NCBI GenBank assembly: GCA_000695325.1
Contig: AVPN01001087.1
Span: 1-29,073 of the forward strand
Origin: Pleurobrachia bachei
Taxonomy: Eukaryota > Ctenophora > Tentaculata > Cydippida > Pleurobrachiidae
Reading direction: 5' to 3'
DNA length: 29,073 bases
Below are positions 1 to 26,582 of the stretch, piece by piece. The notes below the pieces were generated by a model. The model was not told where the DNA came from and searched no databases. It was given only the letters and a program-made list of their open reading frames with translations. Positions within the stretch are counted from its first letter, which is position 1. Each line of letters starts with the position of its first letter. The position numbers and the translations under genes are program-made.

Positions 1-94
1 TATTACAACATGAATGGTCAGCTGATACATTACATGTATTTAGAGCGGGTGTGTTCTTTAACTGAACATAATTTAGACATGTATATTTTATTAA

Positions 95-275
95 TACAGT
101 CGGACCCCGATTTAGGGATCCCCTATTTAGGGACACCCCGATTTAAGGACAGGATAATCTTCCCCCCCCCATATGGGAAATTAACAGTATTTGTTACCCC
201 GATTTAGTGGACACCCCGATTTAGTGGTCAAGAGCCTTTCCCCATAGGGTGTCCCTAAATCGGGGTCCGACTGTA
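95..275. mobile_element. Tc1/mariner/pogo-like MITE (family A) with TA target site
   Basis: Terminal inverted repeats begin CAGTCGGACCCCGATTTA and end with the reverse complement TAAATCGGGGTCCGACTG, with TA on both outer sides. The interior repeats the CCCCGATTTA motif several times and encodes nothing. The TIR sequence and TA target duplication are typical of non-autonomous derivatives of pogo/Tigger-type elements (family knowledge). The right end is only 13 bp from the splice donor of a bHLH-PAS exon at 288. A related copy is at 10900. Confidence 0.85.
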
Positions 276-287
276 CATCACACATAC

Positions 288-3200
288 CCAGTGACATGGA
301 CAATGGAGTAGACATTGGAGTGTTTCTTCTTCTCGTCTTGGCCGTCATTTGACCTCTTTCCATGTCGCATGCGGCAAAAGAAGGACCTCCTAGAGCCAGA
401 TACCTGGAAACAAAAATCAGCTAGATTACTTCGTTATAAATAACATCGTTTGCACCCAGGTTTTAGAATTTTAGCCTTAGATGGGATTATTACCCCCTCC
501 TATTTTTGAAAATGGGTATGGCATCTGTCAAGCTGTTGCGTGTCAGTAGACTATCACCGCACGTCTAGATATTCATTCTGTAGACTAACTAATATAATAG
601 ACCTAAGAACTGGGGGATAGACATACCATATTGAATTCTGCAGGGGTCGATTTCTTTTCACTTGGCGAATTTTCCGCGTCAGTTACGAGCAGCTGTTCTT
701 TCACTAACTCCTAGAGAGAGATAGGTAGTGAGAGAAATAATAATATCCAGGCCAACCATATTAAAATATTCTCTTAGACTAGACAAAATCATTAAACATT
801 TTTATGTTTAAAGTTTTAATATTGTATGCTATTACACCTCTTTGACGTCATAACACAAGAACCAACCAACATGACGTCAGTAATGCCTGGTCACAATTCT
901 CACAAGTAATGCCACGTGTAATACTAATGACGTCAGTTAAATGAAATGCCAAATGTAATGGTGCAGCTTTACCTGGTCACAAGCATGGACAATATCCAGG
1001 AATCCCAGCTCACAAAGATCATCTTTGGTGTGGTTTAGCACGTGCGTGACACTGTTGCTCGCATACATGATCCTCTGAAAAAGTGTGGGGTGTTATTTGT
1101 CCTTGGGCAGGAGTCGGAGCTCCTACTCATGTTTCAGTTCCTCGTCCGTTAGGAATGTGGGTCTCAGTTGGTTGTTGTGTCCACCTGCATGTAATGAGGG
1201 ATGGGGTTATTTTCGTTCGTTTGACTCCCCCGGGGCTGGCCCCCTTGTTGAATGTATAATAATTTTCAATTAATCCCATTTGTGGACATGAGTATCATTG
1301 TTTAGACATCCCCACGCCAACATGTGTTTCATATCTCACCCCCGTTAGCGTATCGTAGAGCCTTGAGGTGTCTCACGGCCATCTTGAGAATAGTCAGCTT
1401 ATCTGGACGTCTGAAAGGGCATATCGGTATACACCGTGATGGGTGAAAACACAACAGTACAGACAAAAGAGTTGAGTGTCTAAATAAAAGATTCACGTGT
1501 ACTACGAGCACCCAATCTCTGGTGCTCTACAATCCCATCTCTGGTGCTCTACAATCTATGTATAATATCTTTTTTCGTCCAATCACCGACACTCGACAGT
1601 TAGATTTGAAATTTATTAAGTTTCTTGGCGTAGCATATAATATATAATGACGACACCTTAGAGACACAAACATGCACCATTAGAAAATAGAAATTAGACT
1701 GTGGGAGAATGGTCAAAGATATTGAGACATTGACAGGGAGAGGGGAAGCGAGAGAATGTGAGAGAGAGAGAGATACAGAAGGTGAGGTAGGAGCTCTTTG
1801 AGTCTGTGAGACAGAGATTGAGAGGAAAGGAGACTGGAGGGAGGGACCACCCATGAAGCCTGAAGGGGAAGATTGAAATGAAGAGAGGGTAGGGGGAGGT
1901 ACAAACAGAACTCTAAAAATGATGAAATGATGGTGTGTTTTTTACTATATCCGACTCTCTGACTATACAATATAGACGATTGCGCCTGAAGAATAGACAC
2001 GAGGAGTGGGTGGCACTTGAATCGGGTATGAAAGAGTTTGCATTCTCCACGGGTCGTTTACGCAGTGTCTATTATAGTACCTAAAGGCTGATCCAAGAGG
2101 TCAGATAACACTGCACATTCATAGCTGTAACACTTAAATCACATAGAACCCTATCATGCGATAGTTCTACTACTATTCTCTCTCTAGAACACAGTTTGGT
2201 GAATGGCTGAGGTCGGAAAATGACTTGAAGGAACTCTAATGGTTGCAATGAAACAGTTTACGTATGAGCAATGTGTGGACAATGTGTGGACCAGGAACCG
2301 ACCGAAACAAGTAAACAACCAATCAGAACTCGTTATTTAGGTCACATGACTGGTTATTAGCCAATCAGGGACCAGTATTTCCTGATTCGGCCGGTTTCAG
2401 GTGTGACCAATGTATGACGTCATGTGAGTTCGATATCTGATCAGTGATATGATGACTCACGAGCATGTGAGTGGAGGCGTCGAGTATGAAGACGGAGAGT
2501 TGTGAACCCCTTTGGTTGAGTCTCGAGAGGATCGAGAGCAGGAGGAAGAGGACGATTTCAGTAGTGTATCAACCGACCTGCTAACGACACTACACATGGG
2601 AACCATAGCCGCCAGTTCGTCGATGTACATGTTCATCTTGTCCCGTCGCGCAAAGAGCTAGCGCAACACCCTGTGAAAGGGCCAACTCCTCCTCCGCCTG
2701 CCTGGGGTTTTCATGTCGTCCAGGTCCTGGTCTTCCTCGATACTACTGCGAGATGGAGGACGATGAATTAGTTTTCGTTGGGTGACTTAGCCACATGCTG
2801 AGCAAACCACATACCGCCCGGGTATGGGTAACTATGGCGCTAAGGAATTAGTTGTGGATAAGACAAGAATTAGCAGGGTAGTTATTAAATTGTCGTGACA
2901 ACAACTCCTTAATTACCTCCAAAGATTGATTCAAAACCCATTTCTCGGTAAAATTCTCTCTGAGGATCAGTTTCTCTACACTGTCACACTGATAATACAA
3001 CTTACTACTTCATCTTCTTGCTGGTAGGGGAATCCAATCCGAATGCATCTCTGTGCTCCTTCATCGCATGGCTTACTGCATCCTGTAGACTGTGGAGATC
3101 ATCATCTTGAAGACCTGCAGTGAGTAGAGAGATGTGTGTGATATCTGGTGAGTGGTGGAGGTACTCGGGGTTATGAAGTTCTTAATAAAAAATCTTCAAC

Positions 3201-3313
3201 TTCAACCCAGGGGCACCGTGTGAACGGTAAAGTTCAAAGCTTTTGGTTTTTATTGTTGTTGATTTACCTGACTGATCGTAGGAACAGTTAGAACTGTCCA
3301 TTCCCGGGTCCAT
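288..3313 (-). CDS. ARNT/BMAL-class bHLH-PAS transcription factor, 5' part, damaged
   Basis: This is the N-terminal part of a class II bHLH-PAS factor (ARNT/BMAL type), the dimer partner that binds E-box-like sites in the nucleus. Exons on the minus strand: 3313-3268 (ATG, MDPGMDSSNC...), 3114-3006, 2745-2578, 1410-1340, 1184-973, 710-627 and 403-288. All junctions have GT..AG and matching phases, and the gene continues past the left edge. Helix 1 reads RDKMNMYIDELAAMVPMC, helix 2 RPDKLTILKMAVRHLKALR, the PAS-A entry FLTDEELKH, then RIMYASNSVTHVLNH, DIVHACDQ and SGSRRSFFCRMRH, all close to ARNT and BMAL. Two lesions: the DNA-binding basic region just before helix 1 is unrecognisable and holds an in-frame TAG (about 2660), and 54 bases in the PAS-A exon (1075-1128) carry TAG and TAA and look inverted. 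Either a decaying paralogue or locally damaged sequence. It starts 283 bp downstream of the METAP2 stop. Confidence 0.85.
843..935. promoter_or_regulatory. Cluster of three CRE palindromes plus an E-box in an intron
   Basis: The perfect CRE palindrome TGACGTCA occurs at 843-850, 872-879 and 928-935, and the E-box CACGTG at 913-918, all within the 262-bp intron between the bHLH-PAS exons at 973 and 710. A further TGACGTCA is at 2415-2422 in another intron of the same gene. CREs bind CREB/ATF-type bZIP factors and CACGTG binds bHLH dimers. That these sites act as an intronic enhancer is inference. Confidence 0.5.
1411..2577. other. Intron of the bHLH-PAS gene; GA-rich tract and one MITE
   Basis: This interval lies between the helix 1 and helix 2 exons. 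It holds a purine-rich GA/GAGA stretch (about 1730-1900), the MITE at 2292 and one CRE palindrome. A 24-base imperfect direct repeat of CCCA/ATCTCTGGTGCTCTACAAT lies at about 1510-1555. I see no exon in it. Confidence 0.6.
2292..2398. mobile_element. Short foldback MITE (family B, CAGGAACCGACCGAA termini)
   Basis: An approximately 107-bp unit starts CAGGAACCGACCGAAAC and ends in the imperfect complement CCTGATTCGGCCGGTTTC. Inside are two inverted CCAAT boxes (ACCAATCAG and GCCAATCAG) around TCACATGAC. Near-identical copies are at 18654-18762 and, inverted, at 14285-14393. Left-half fragments are at about 9054-9100, 10046-10092 and 12845-12891. Confidence 0.8.
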
Positions 3314-3595
3314 TCTACTGATCTTTCATTCGCTATGTAACACATGGGGGGCTGGTTGTTAGTCTGCATTGTCAGGTATTTCACAACAAAGGGTTTTATA
3401 AGATGTTTGTGTCAAATAAATTAATCCCAAAACTGCCGTATAAACATTTACTGAAGGAGCAAAAGGGACGGCGAAAGAATAAAAAACTAAAACACCAAAA
3501 TACCCCTGGGAACAAGAAAGTCACTTCTTGGTATCAATTATGAGGCTGCCATTATATATGTCAAGCCAAGCAAAATGGTGTTCTGTATAAAAACA

Positions 3596-20206
<16,611 letters not shown>

Positions 20207-20345
20207 TGCACTTGCAAAAAAATAGATATTTGGTTTTTCAGGAAAGGGGGAATTAAAGGGTCAAATTAAAACTCATTTCAATATATCTGGCGAGCATGTC
20301 AACATGTGTATAAAAAAAGAATAAATTATGTAGAAACTGAACAAA

Positions 20346-20566
20346 TCACGCATTAGCTTCGAATAATTTCTCGTTTCGGACCTTTTTCAGATCGTCCTGG
20401 GCCTGAATTTGAGTCACTTCGATGGCGAGAGGAAGGGCAAGAATGATGGCCGATGTCGTGGTTATCCAGATAGCTTCCCGCACAAAGTGGTAGAACCAAA
20501 GGGAGCTAGTTTTAGTGGCACCAATCAGGTGTGAACTTCCAGTTCTCACAGGGCTTGGAAACATTT
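20346..20566 (-). pseudogene. Duplicate of TOM22 exon 2, without exon 1
   Basis: Same sequence as 22000-22220, with acceptor, open frame and TGA stop. The upstream TOM22 first exon is outside the duplicated unit, so this copy has no start of its own. It would be reached only by a transcript skipping the nearer exon 2, or by fusion from the duplicated METAP2 exons, whose exon 4 ends in the wrong phase for it. Confidence 0.8.
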
Positions 20567-20728
20567 CTGGGGAATATAAAATGATTAGGGGCATTTCTGG
20601 GGGTTTATGAATCGAGTGCTTCTTTTGTGGGAACCGGATTAACATATAATGTGGAACCCGCCCATATATAAAATGACCTTTTGAGACATTTAAAACTTAA
20701 AATCAAGGCAGAAATATTATTAGTTAAC

Positions 20729-21860
20729 CTGTCGATGGGCCTCGGCTGCTTGTCGTGCTTCCTTCAGAGCTTCCTCAAAGGCAAAGTCTTTCATTTTCAT
20801 TTCTTGGGAGGAAGTCCTCCATAGGTTATCATCCGTATACTGGCAAATCTCTCCCTAGATGACATATTGTTATGTTGGGTAAAGAAAGGAGCTAAGTCAG
20901 GCACAAATTTACTTAGTTACATCTATAATCTAGGCACCTGAGTCTCAAAAGAAAGTTGAAATCTACATAATATAAAATAAAAAATAGGATTCCAACCCTG
21001 TTATGTCACACTATTTGATAACCTAGGGACATGATATAGATTATTATCGTACCAGAGGGAATTCTCCGTCAGGATAAAGATCTCCAATTGCAATGGTGGG
21101 CGGATCAGTTTGTTGGGGCCTATTCCCTCCTCCTCCTCCTCCAGCACCTCCCTTCTTCTTCTTCTTCTTTTTCTTCTTCTTTGCAGGAGCATCCCCTCCA
21201 GCCCCATCCTCAACCTGATCTCCAGCTTCAACCTCATCCCCCTCCGCCGGTTTGGCAGGCTCTTCCGAGATTCCTGTAAAGAGGGATTATTTGTTATTTT
21301 TCATCCTTTGAAAGGATGGTTAAAACACAAGGATTCCTTTCTGCTAGAGAAGGTCGACAAGGATTTATAATATGGTGAGACTATAAATGTAATTCTGAAA
21401 CAAAATACGGTTGTTTGTCGTACCTTCCTCTTGAGTATCACCAGCAGGCTTCTTCTTCTTCTTCTTCTTTTTATTTTTCTTCGCCGCCGGTGCATCTAAT
21501 CCTGGTGTTTTATCGTCTTCACCGTTATCTAACTGTCGGGGTGAGATGGGTGTTTGTTTAACCTGAGATACTGAGCTCTCCCCCCCATACTGACATGTAC
21601 ATACAACTGTCGGGGTGTGAATCGTGAGATGCAGTTCTGTTTAAATTGTGAATATCTAAAATATCATTACATTTTAGCATGATCGAATTATTAAACAATG
21701 ATAATGATAATGTTTCTTCCATATAATAATGTGGAACATACGTACGACAACGGACAAATATAATTCAAACGATATTGAATTTCACATTTCTTACCTCAAG
21801 CTCAGCCAACTCATTTCGGACGGGTTCTTCCATAGGCGGTGTAATAACAGCCGCAGACAT
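20729..21860 (-). pseudogene. Duplicate set of METAP2 exons 1-4
   Basis: Exons 21860-21795, 21532-21424, 21273-21053 and 20854-20729 are exact copies of the functional set 1654 bp downstream. Exon 4 ends in phase 0, so this set could splice to METAP2 exon 5 and act as an alternative first part. It could also splice to exon 2 of the nearer set, doubling the poly-lysine region. If the duplication is real, either set could be the one used. Confidence 0.75.
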
Positions 21861-21999
21861 TGCACTTGCAAAAAAATAGATATTTGGTTTTTCAGGAAAG
21901 GGGGAATTAAAGGGTCAAATTAAAACTCATTTCAATATATCTGGCGAGCATGTCAACATGTGTATAAAAAAAGAATAAATTATGTAGAAACTGAACAAA

Positions 22000-22432
22000 T
22001 CACGCATTAGCTTCGAATAATTTCTCGTTTCGGACCTTTTTCAGATCGTCCTGGGCCTGAATTTGAGTCACTTCGATGGCGAGAGGAAGGGCAAGAATGA
22101 TGGCCGATGTCGTGGTTATCCAGATAGCTTCCCGCACAAAGTGGTAGAACCAAAGGGAGCTAGTTTTAGTGGCACCAATCAGGTGTGAACTTCCAGTTCT
22201 CACAGGGCTTGGAAACATTTCTGGGGAATATAAAATGATTAGGGGCATTTCTGGGGGTTTATGAATCGAGTGCTTCTTTTGTGGGAACCGGATTAACATA
22301 TAATGTGGAACCCGCCCATATATAAAACATACCCTTGAGGCCAACTAGTCGTTCCAGATAAGTTTCTTCCAGTTCCTCGTCTGTGATGAGATCCAAATCA
22401 TCAACTTCTTCTATCGCAGGGAAGTTATCCAT
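22000..22432 (-). CDS. TOMM22: Mitochondrial import receptor subunit TOM22
   Basis: Outer-membrane receptor and organiser of the TOM complex that passes preproteins from TOM20/TOM70 to the TOM40 channel. Exon 1 is 22432-22333 and exon 2 is 22220-22000, joined in phase 1, giving 106 residues against 142 in human. The acidic cytosolic N-terminus reads DLDLITDEELEETYLERLVG, then EMFP as in human TOM22 (DEELDETLSERLWGLTEMFP). A tail-anchor-type membrane segment at about residues 70-85 (AIWITTTSAIILALPLAI) matches the human AALWIGTTSFMILVLP region, followed by a short intermembrane-space tail. It ends 140 bp before the duplicated METAP2 start. A retroelement tail lies about 210 bp upstream of its ATG. 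Confidence 0.93.
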
Positions 22433-22537
22433 CACTAACAGAAAAGCATAAATTAAACAACAAGGAAATTATGATATAAACATCTGAATTATGATCACAT
22501 ATGGGGACCCATTAAGCCTTTATGACCAAGGTCTGAG

Positions 22538-22595
22538 GGGGTCCCAGGTCTCCAGGCTGAGTGCCACTGCCGGCAGCCTGCAGACCTGGGACCCC
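22538..22595. repeat. 58-bp GC-rich hairpin upstream of TOM22
   Basis: Arms GGGGTCCCAGGTCTCCAGGC (22538 onward, 22 bases) and CAGCCTGCAGACCTGGGACC (22574-22595) are complementary with one mismatch around a 14-base loop. It is far more GC-rich than its surroundings. It lies between the TOM22 ATG (22432) and the 3' tail of the retroelement (22643). Confidence 0.8.
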
Positions 22596-22642
22596 TCACC
22601 CGTTTGGGCTGCATCAAGAAAACCTCCTGCCGCAGCTCCATC

Positions 22643-24060
22643 TTGTAATCTTGTAATCCTCTTTGCGCAGATACTGCAAAGGTGTCAGCTCCTCATAGAG
22701 CCTCCCCCTCCCTGGAAGCTGTTCGTTCCCAGTCAAGTATCGAATTGTTGTTCTGTCGAGTGTATCCAGTCACCGGGGGTCGGTCCGGGAATCTCTCCAG
22801 CCATTTACCAAGAAGGACTTTGAATGAGGCTAGGTCTTCTGCCGTATTCACGTTACATGGTAGGGTGTTCCAAAGTCGGGCCGCTCTGCAGGCGAACGAG
22901 TTGTGGTACTTCGTTGCAACAGAGACCTGTGTGGTGGTGGGGGACGTTGGAACCTCAACTTTTTTTCCGAGTCGAGCATTATTGTAGAACTTCACTCCAA
23001 TGTTGTTGGGTGCATTGCCCGTTGACATCTTCCACATCATAATGATGGAGTAGCGTTCCCGACGTCGCTGCATGGACTGTAAGTTCAACTTTTTAAGGCG
23101 ATCCCAATAGCTCAGGTCGCTCATCCCAAGGATACGTTTGGTAAACTTCCTCTGTACTGCTTCAACGCTCATGATGTCCGAGATCTTAGGTGAGTCCCAG
23201 AGCGGACAGCAAGAAGTACCGTGCCTGCATTTCCCCCTCCGGAAGTACCAGCAGCGAATCTTTGCTTTGGTATTGTCAGGGTCGTCAGGTGTATCACCAG
23301 GTGCAGGTGTGTCCTTCTTCTTCTTGATTTCCTCAACTTGGGACAGATACAGAGACATATTTGATAGCTCTTTTGCAGAGATACCAACTCCTTCATTGTT
23401 TTCCTCAAAGCCTTCAACAGAGTCCTCGAAAACCTCATCATCATTGCCAGACAGGGGGTTTTCTGTCTCCGCAGCGGTTTTACCAGGGCCTATGTCGAAC
23501 AGAGTGAGCATTTTCTTCAGGGACAGGCTCGTCATCTCTTTACAGTCCAAGCAAAGCCATTTGAAATTCGATTTATTCTTCAGCTTTCCAAAATCCTCGG
23601 CAATCTCCAGCATGCCTGGACAGTCATGTGATGGTCTGTAGCACGTCCAGCAGGAAAGGACAGGTGTATCGTCAAAGATTGGTTTATATGACGAGTTGCA
23701 TTCGGCGCAGACGCTCGGGAAAAGGCTCTCAATTTTCTTGATGATCCTGTGGCTCAGCGTTTCGCGGTTCTTGTACGGTTTCTTCCCCCCAGGTTCGCCG
23801 CTATCAACAATTAGTCCCAAGAAGTTCGCAGCAGATAGTATTTCATTCAACCCCAGCTTTTTGAATTGAAGGAGGTTCTCGGTAATGCCCACGAAATGTT
23901 GGTAGCTCTCGAAAACTTCTTTAGCGAGCGGGTGCGCAGGGAGCGATTTTGTTACCAATTCAGAGATGACGGCTTTACGGACTGGTTCCTCCTTCTTTCG
24001 GAAGATTTCCTCTTTCTCGTCTTTCTTCATCTTGTCTTGGTCAAAACACGGGTTCGTCAC
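22643..24060 (-). mobile_element. CR1/L2-like non-LTR retrotransposon, internally deleted
   Basis: One long frame (stop at 22693; first ATG at about 24030, about 445 residues) joins two different parts. The N-terminal two thirds look like an ORF1 protein: a charged start, a PHD-like C4HC3 finger (CAEC, SCWTC, HDC, WLCLDC), then the beginning of a CCCH finger (RCWYFRRGKCRHGTSC). This breaks off directly into the C-terminal tail of an ORF2 reverse transcriptase (VQRKFTKRILGMSDLSYWDR ... LWNTLPCNVNTAEDLASFK), typical of CR1/L2/jockey-type elements. Endonuclease and the polymerase core are absent. A short 3' end finishes in two TTGTAATC units (plus strand 22643-22658), the usual microsatellite tail of this class. 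The intact frame across the junction is notable. It cannot move by itself. Confidence 0.88.
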
Positions 24061-25225
24061 TTTTCCCGCGGTTTATCGGGTGGTCATTTGAGCCATTGGC
24101 TGAAACTCAAATTAATTTGTTTAAAGTAGTTTAAAGTAGTGGCCGCCACGTTCGGGATTGGGCTGTAAATGCACCCAGCACCTCTGAATCCTCTAAGTGA
24201 GAAAGTCACGCATTTCAGGATGGGAAATTTTGAGAAATTTTGAGAATTTTTGATTTTCAGTTTCAAAATTGTCGGTCGACCGAGTTAAAAATTAAAATTC
24301 GTCCGAAAAAATAAAACGCGCATCTGCGCGGCGTAAATTATGGTTTTGCGCGCTACTAAAAACGCGCGTGAACTCATCAGATTTTCACAATGAAATTTCT
24401 GATTCGGAGAGAGCGATTTTATAAAATCTGGGACCTGGGTGCCTTGAAAAGCGCTGCCTTATCCCTGTGAGCGTGACGCAGGGACTAGCAGCGTTTGCCA
24501 AGTGGGTGCCTTGATTCTCGAAGCATGTTCACAAGTGTTTCATCCCTGTGTCCCTTCCGCATATCCAGGTATTATTCCGGAGGTCATCCCGTGGAGTCTA
24601 TCCTACCAACGAGTGAGGTCACAGTCCCCCACCATCGTTCACCATGGAGGTGCCGAGGGAGTACGCTCGGGAGTCCCACTTGCACAAGCGTGTGTGTGTG
24701 TGTCAGGGTGTGTGTGTGTGTGTGTGTGTGTTTGAACCTCCCGTACTTCCTCCCACTAACTTTGCTGGTATCTTGCGGGGCCAGCTCCCGGTGAATCAAA
24801 ATTCTGGCGTTCCTCCGGAGCACCCCACACAAAGAGTCGCTCAGTAGTTCCACTAACCAATCCTGTTCAGGGATCCTCCTAAGAGGTTCCCCTTCGAGGA
24901 ATTGGCTAGCTTCACATTCGGTCCGCTTTTGTTAAGTTTCTGCCGGTTGCTATTCCAGTTAGACACACAGCTGAGAGCACCAGTGTATTTTCACCAGTCT
25001 TACGTTACTGGGTTTCCCCAGAAATAGGTTTCAGGGTATCGGGATTAGATCAACTGGGATAGTCACTCTTGCCTTGCTCGACACTGTGTCGTTACAGCTA
25101 TTAGCAAAATATTATAAATAATATGCCAACCGGAGTTGGCGTGTGAAATTACCTTCACGAAAACACCAAGATAATATCAAATACCTGTTTTATAGTTAGT
25201 TCTATGTTAAATCTGAGAGACTACG
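24061..25225. other. No host gene seen; probable 5' region of the retroelement plus (GT)n
   Basis: The first few hundred bases upstream of the retroelement frame may be its 5' UTR; I cannot place its 5' end. A (GT)n microsatellite lies at about 24690-24731. No splice-compatible coding exon was recognised. Confidence 0.45.
24690..24731. repeat. (GT)n microsatellite
   Basis: Alternating GT with one interruption (TGTCAGGGTGTG). Confidence 0.9.
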
Positions 25226-25273
25226 ATGGATATGCAAAGTTATTACCCAGGACTACCGCCCGGTGTTAAAGGG
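25226..25273 (+). CDS. Possible first coding exon, gene unknown
   Basis: ATG opens a 16-codon stretch (MDMQSYYPGLPPGVKG) followed by an ideal donor GTAAGT in phase 0. No later plus-strand exon that would continue it was found before the window end, so this rests on the start codon and donor alone. Confidence 0.25.
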
Positions 25274-25509
25274 GTAAGTAAAATATTCAACTGATATAAT
25301 TAATTGGCTCGTGCATCTGACAAATCGGAATATTATACTACCACTGTCCAGTGTCCACTGTGCTATGTTAGATATTGAATTATGTCAGGACTCATGAGTT
25401 AGATAAACAATTCTGTATGGTAATTGGTAGTGTACCATGATTTGTATCTGTCATGTTGCTATGCGACGAAACACATATTACAATCAGTCATTGGGGAGCT
25501 GGCCTATAA

Positions 25510-25986
25510 TTAAAGTGAGAGTGGACCGAATCAGAATTGGTCAAATTTGTTGTAGGTAGTAGAGATTAGCTTTCTGAGAATTTTGCGTTTTTGTCGCTCA
25601 AAATCGACCCACCCATTACTGAGATATTTTTGTTATGTTGGGAGAACCCCTGTTTAATCACTATGTAAAAAACAGAAAATAAACAATCGTGGTGTTTTAC
25701 TAACACATTCTGAATATCAGCAGTGAAGTTGACATGTCCATACACAAAAGCAGGGCAATGCAAGCCAGCACATCATAAATTTAAAGAATGTGTTAGTAAA
25801 ACACAAGGATTGTTTCTATCCTGTTTGATACATATTGATCCAGCAGGAATTCTCCCAACATAACAAATGTATCTCAGTGATAGGTGGCTCGATTTTGATC
25901 GGCAAAAACGCAAAATGCTCAGAAAGCTAATCTCTACTTCCTACAACGAACTTGTCCAATTCTGAGCCGGTCCACTCTCACTTTAA
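25510..25986. mobile_element. TTAA-flanked foldback MITE with ~200-bp arms
   Basis: TTAA then AGTGAGAGTGGACCG on the left; CGGTCCACTCTCACT then TTAA on the right. The arms stay complementary for roughly 200 bases each (for example TTCTGAGAATTTTGCGTTTT against AAAACGCAAAATGCTCAGAA, and TGTGTTAGTAAAACAC near the centre), with about 70 bp between. TTAA target sites and this form fit piggyBac-type non-autonomous elements (inference). It begins 53 bp beyond the donor of the SDR exon at 26039. Confidence 0.85.
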
Positions 25987-26038
25987 TTCACTTTTGATGA
26001 GAAAATTCAAAATATTTGCATACGTCATTAGTACTCAC

Positions 26039-26215
26039 ATTATCGTGTCCTGCAGCTTCTTTGATCTCTTTCACTGCTTCCTCACAAGTATCTTTATTTC
26101 TACCGATTATGGTTACATCTGCACCCCTCTCGGCCAGAGCAAGGGCAGTTGGTTTTCCTATTCCACTATTTCCACCCGTCACTAGGACCGTCTTACCTTC
26201 CAAATCATGCAACAT
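26039..26215 (-). pseudogene. SDR N-terminal exon, out of order and orphaned
   Basis: A 59-codon first exon with ATG, ending in GTGAGT in phase 0. It carries the dinucleotide-binding glycine motif TGGNSGIG (residues 14-21) and ADVTIIGRNKD, the NADP-binding half of a retinol-dehydrogenase/WWOX-like short-chain dehydrogenase. Its phase fits the acceptor at 27415, but that exon lies upstream on this strand. Downstream there is only a MITE and no second exon. Either an extra truncated tandem copy or a displaced exon. Confidence 0.75.
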
Positions 26216-26582
26216 TGAATTGCCCTACAGGATTTGTTTTGTTCAAACTCTTTTTGCGGGGAAGCAGGGTCGAACAAGGCAATACAGGATGCGGAAGCGG
26301 TAAATCGAGGTTCGACTTTACAAACTACAAACACAGTAAGTTTAGATGAAAATAAGTTTTATCTGAGATATAAAAGAGGTACACTTTACATTATTTCGAT
26401 AAGTAAAAAAAGAAACTACCGAACAAATAAAAAATCTTAAACTTTCAAAATATTCTCTTAATGTTGAATTTAAAAAAGCGTACTCTGATAAACAAAACTA
26501 AAAAAGTAAGTTCTAAAGAAATAAAACACATTAGCGTGTAAACATAACTCCTGGTTTAGTTCTGCCCTAATTTAGTTACATA

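Noticed and set aside
23138-23641. Plus-strand 167-codon frame
   Set aside because: Lies opposite the retroelement frame, which has zinc-finger and RT-tail motifs.
24584-24853. Threonine/histidine or valine/cysteine repeats near 24.7 kb
   Set aside because: Translation of the (GT)n microsatellite.
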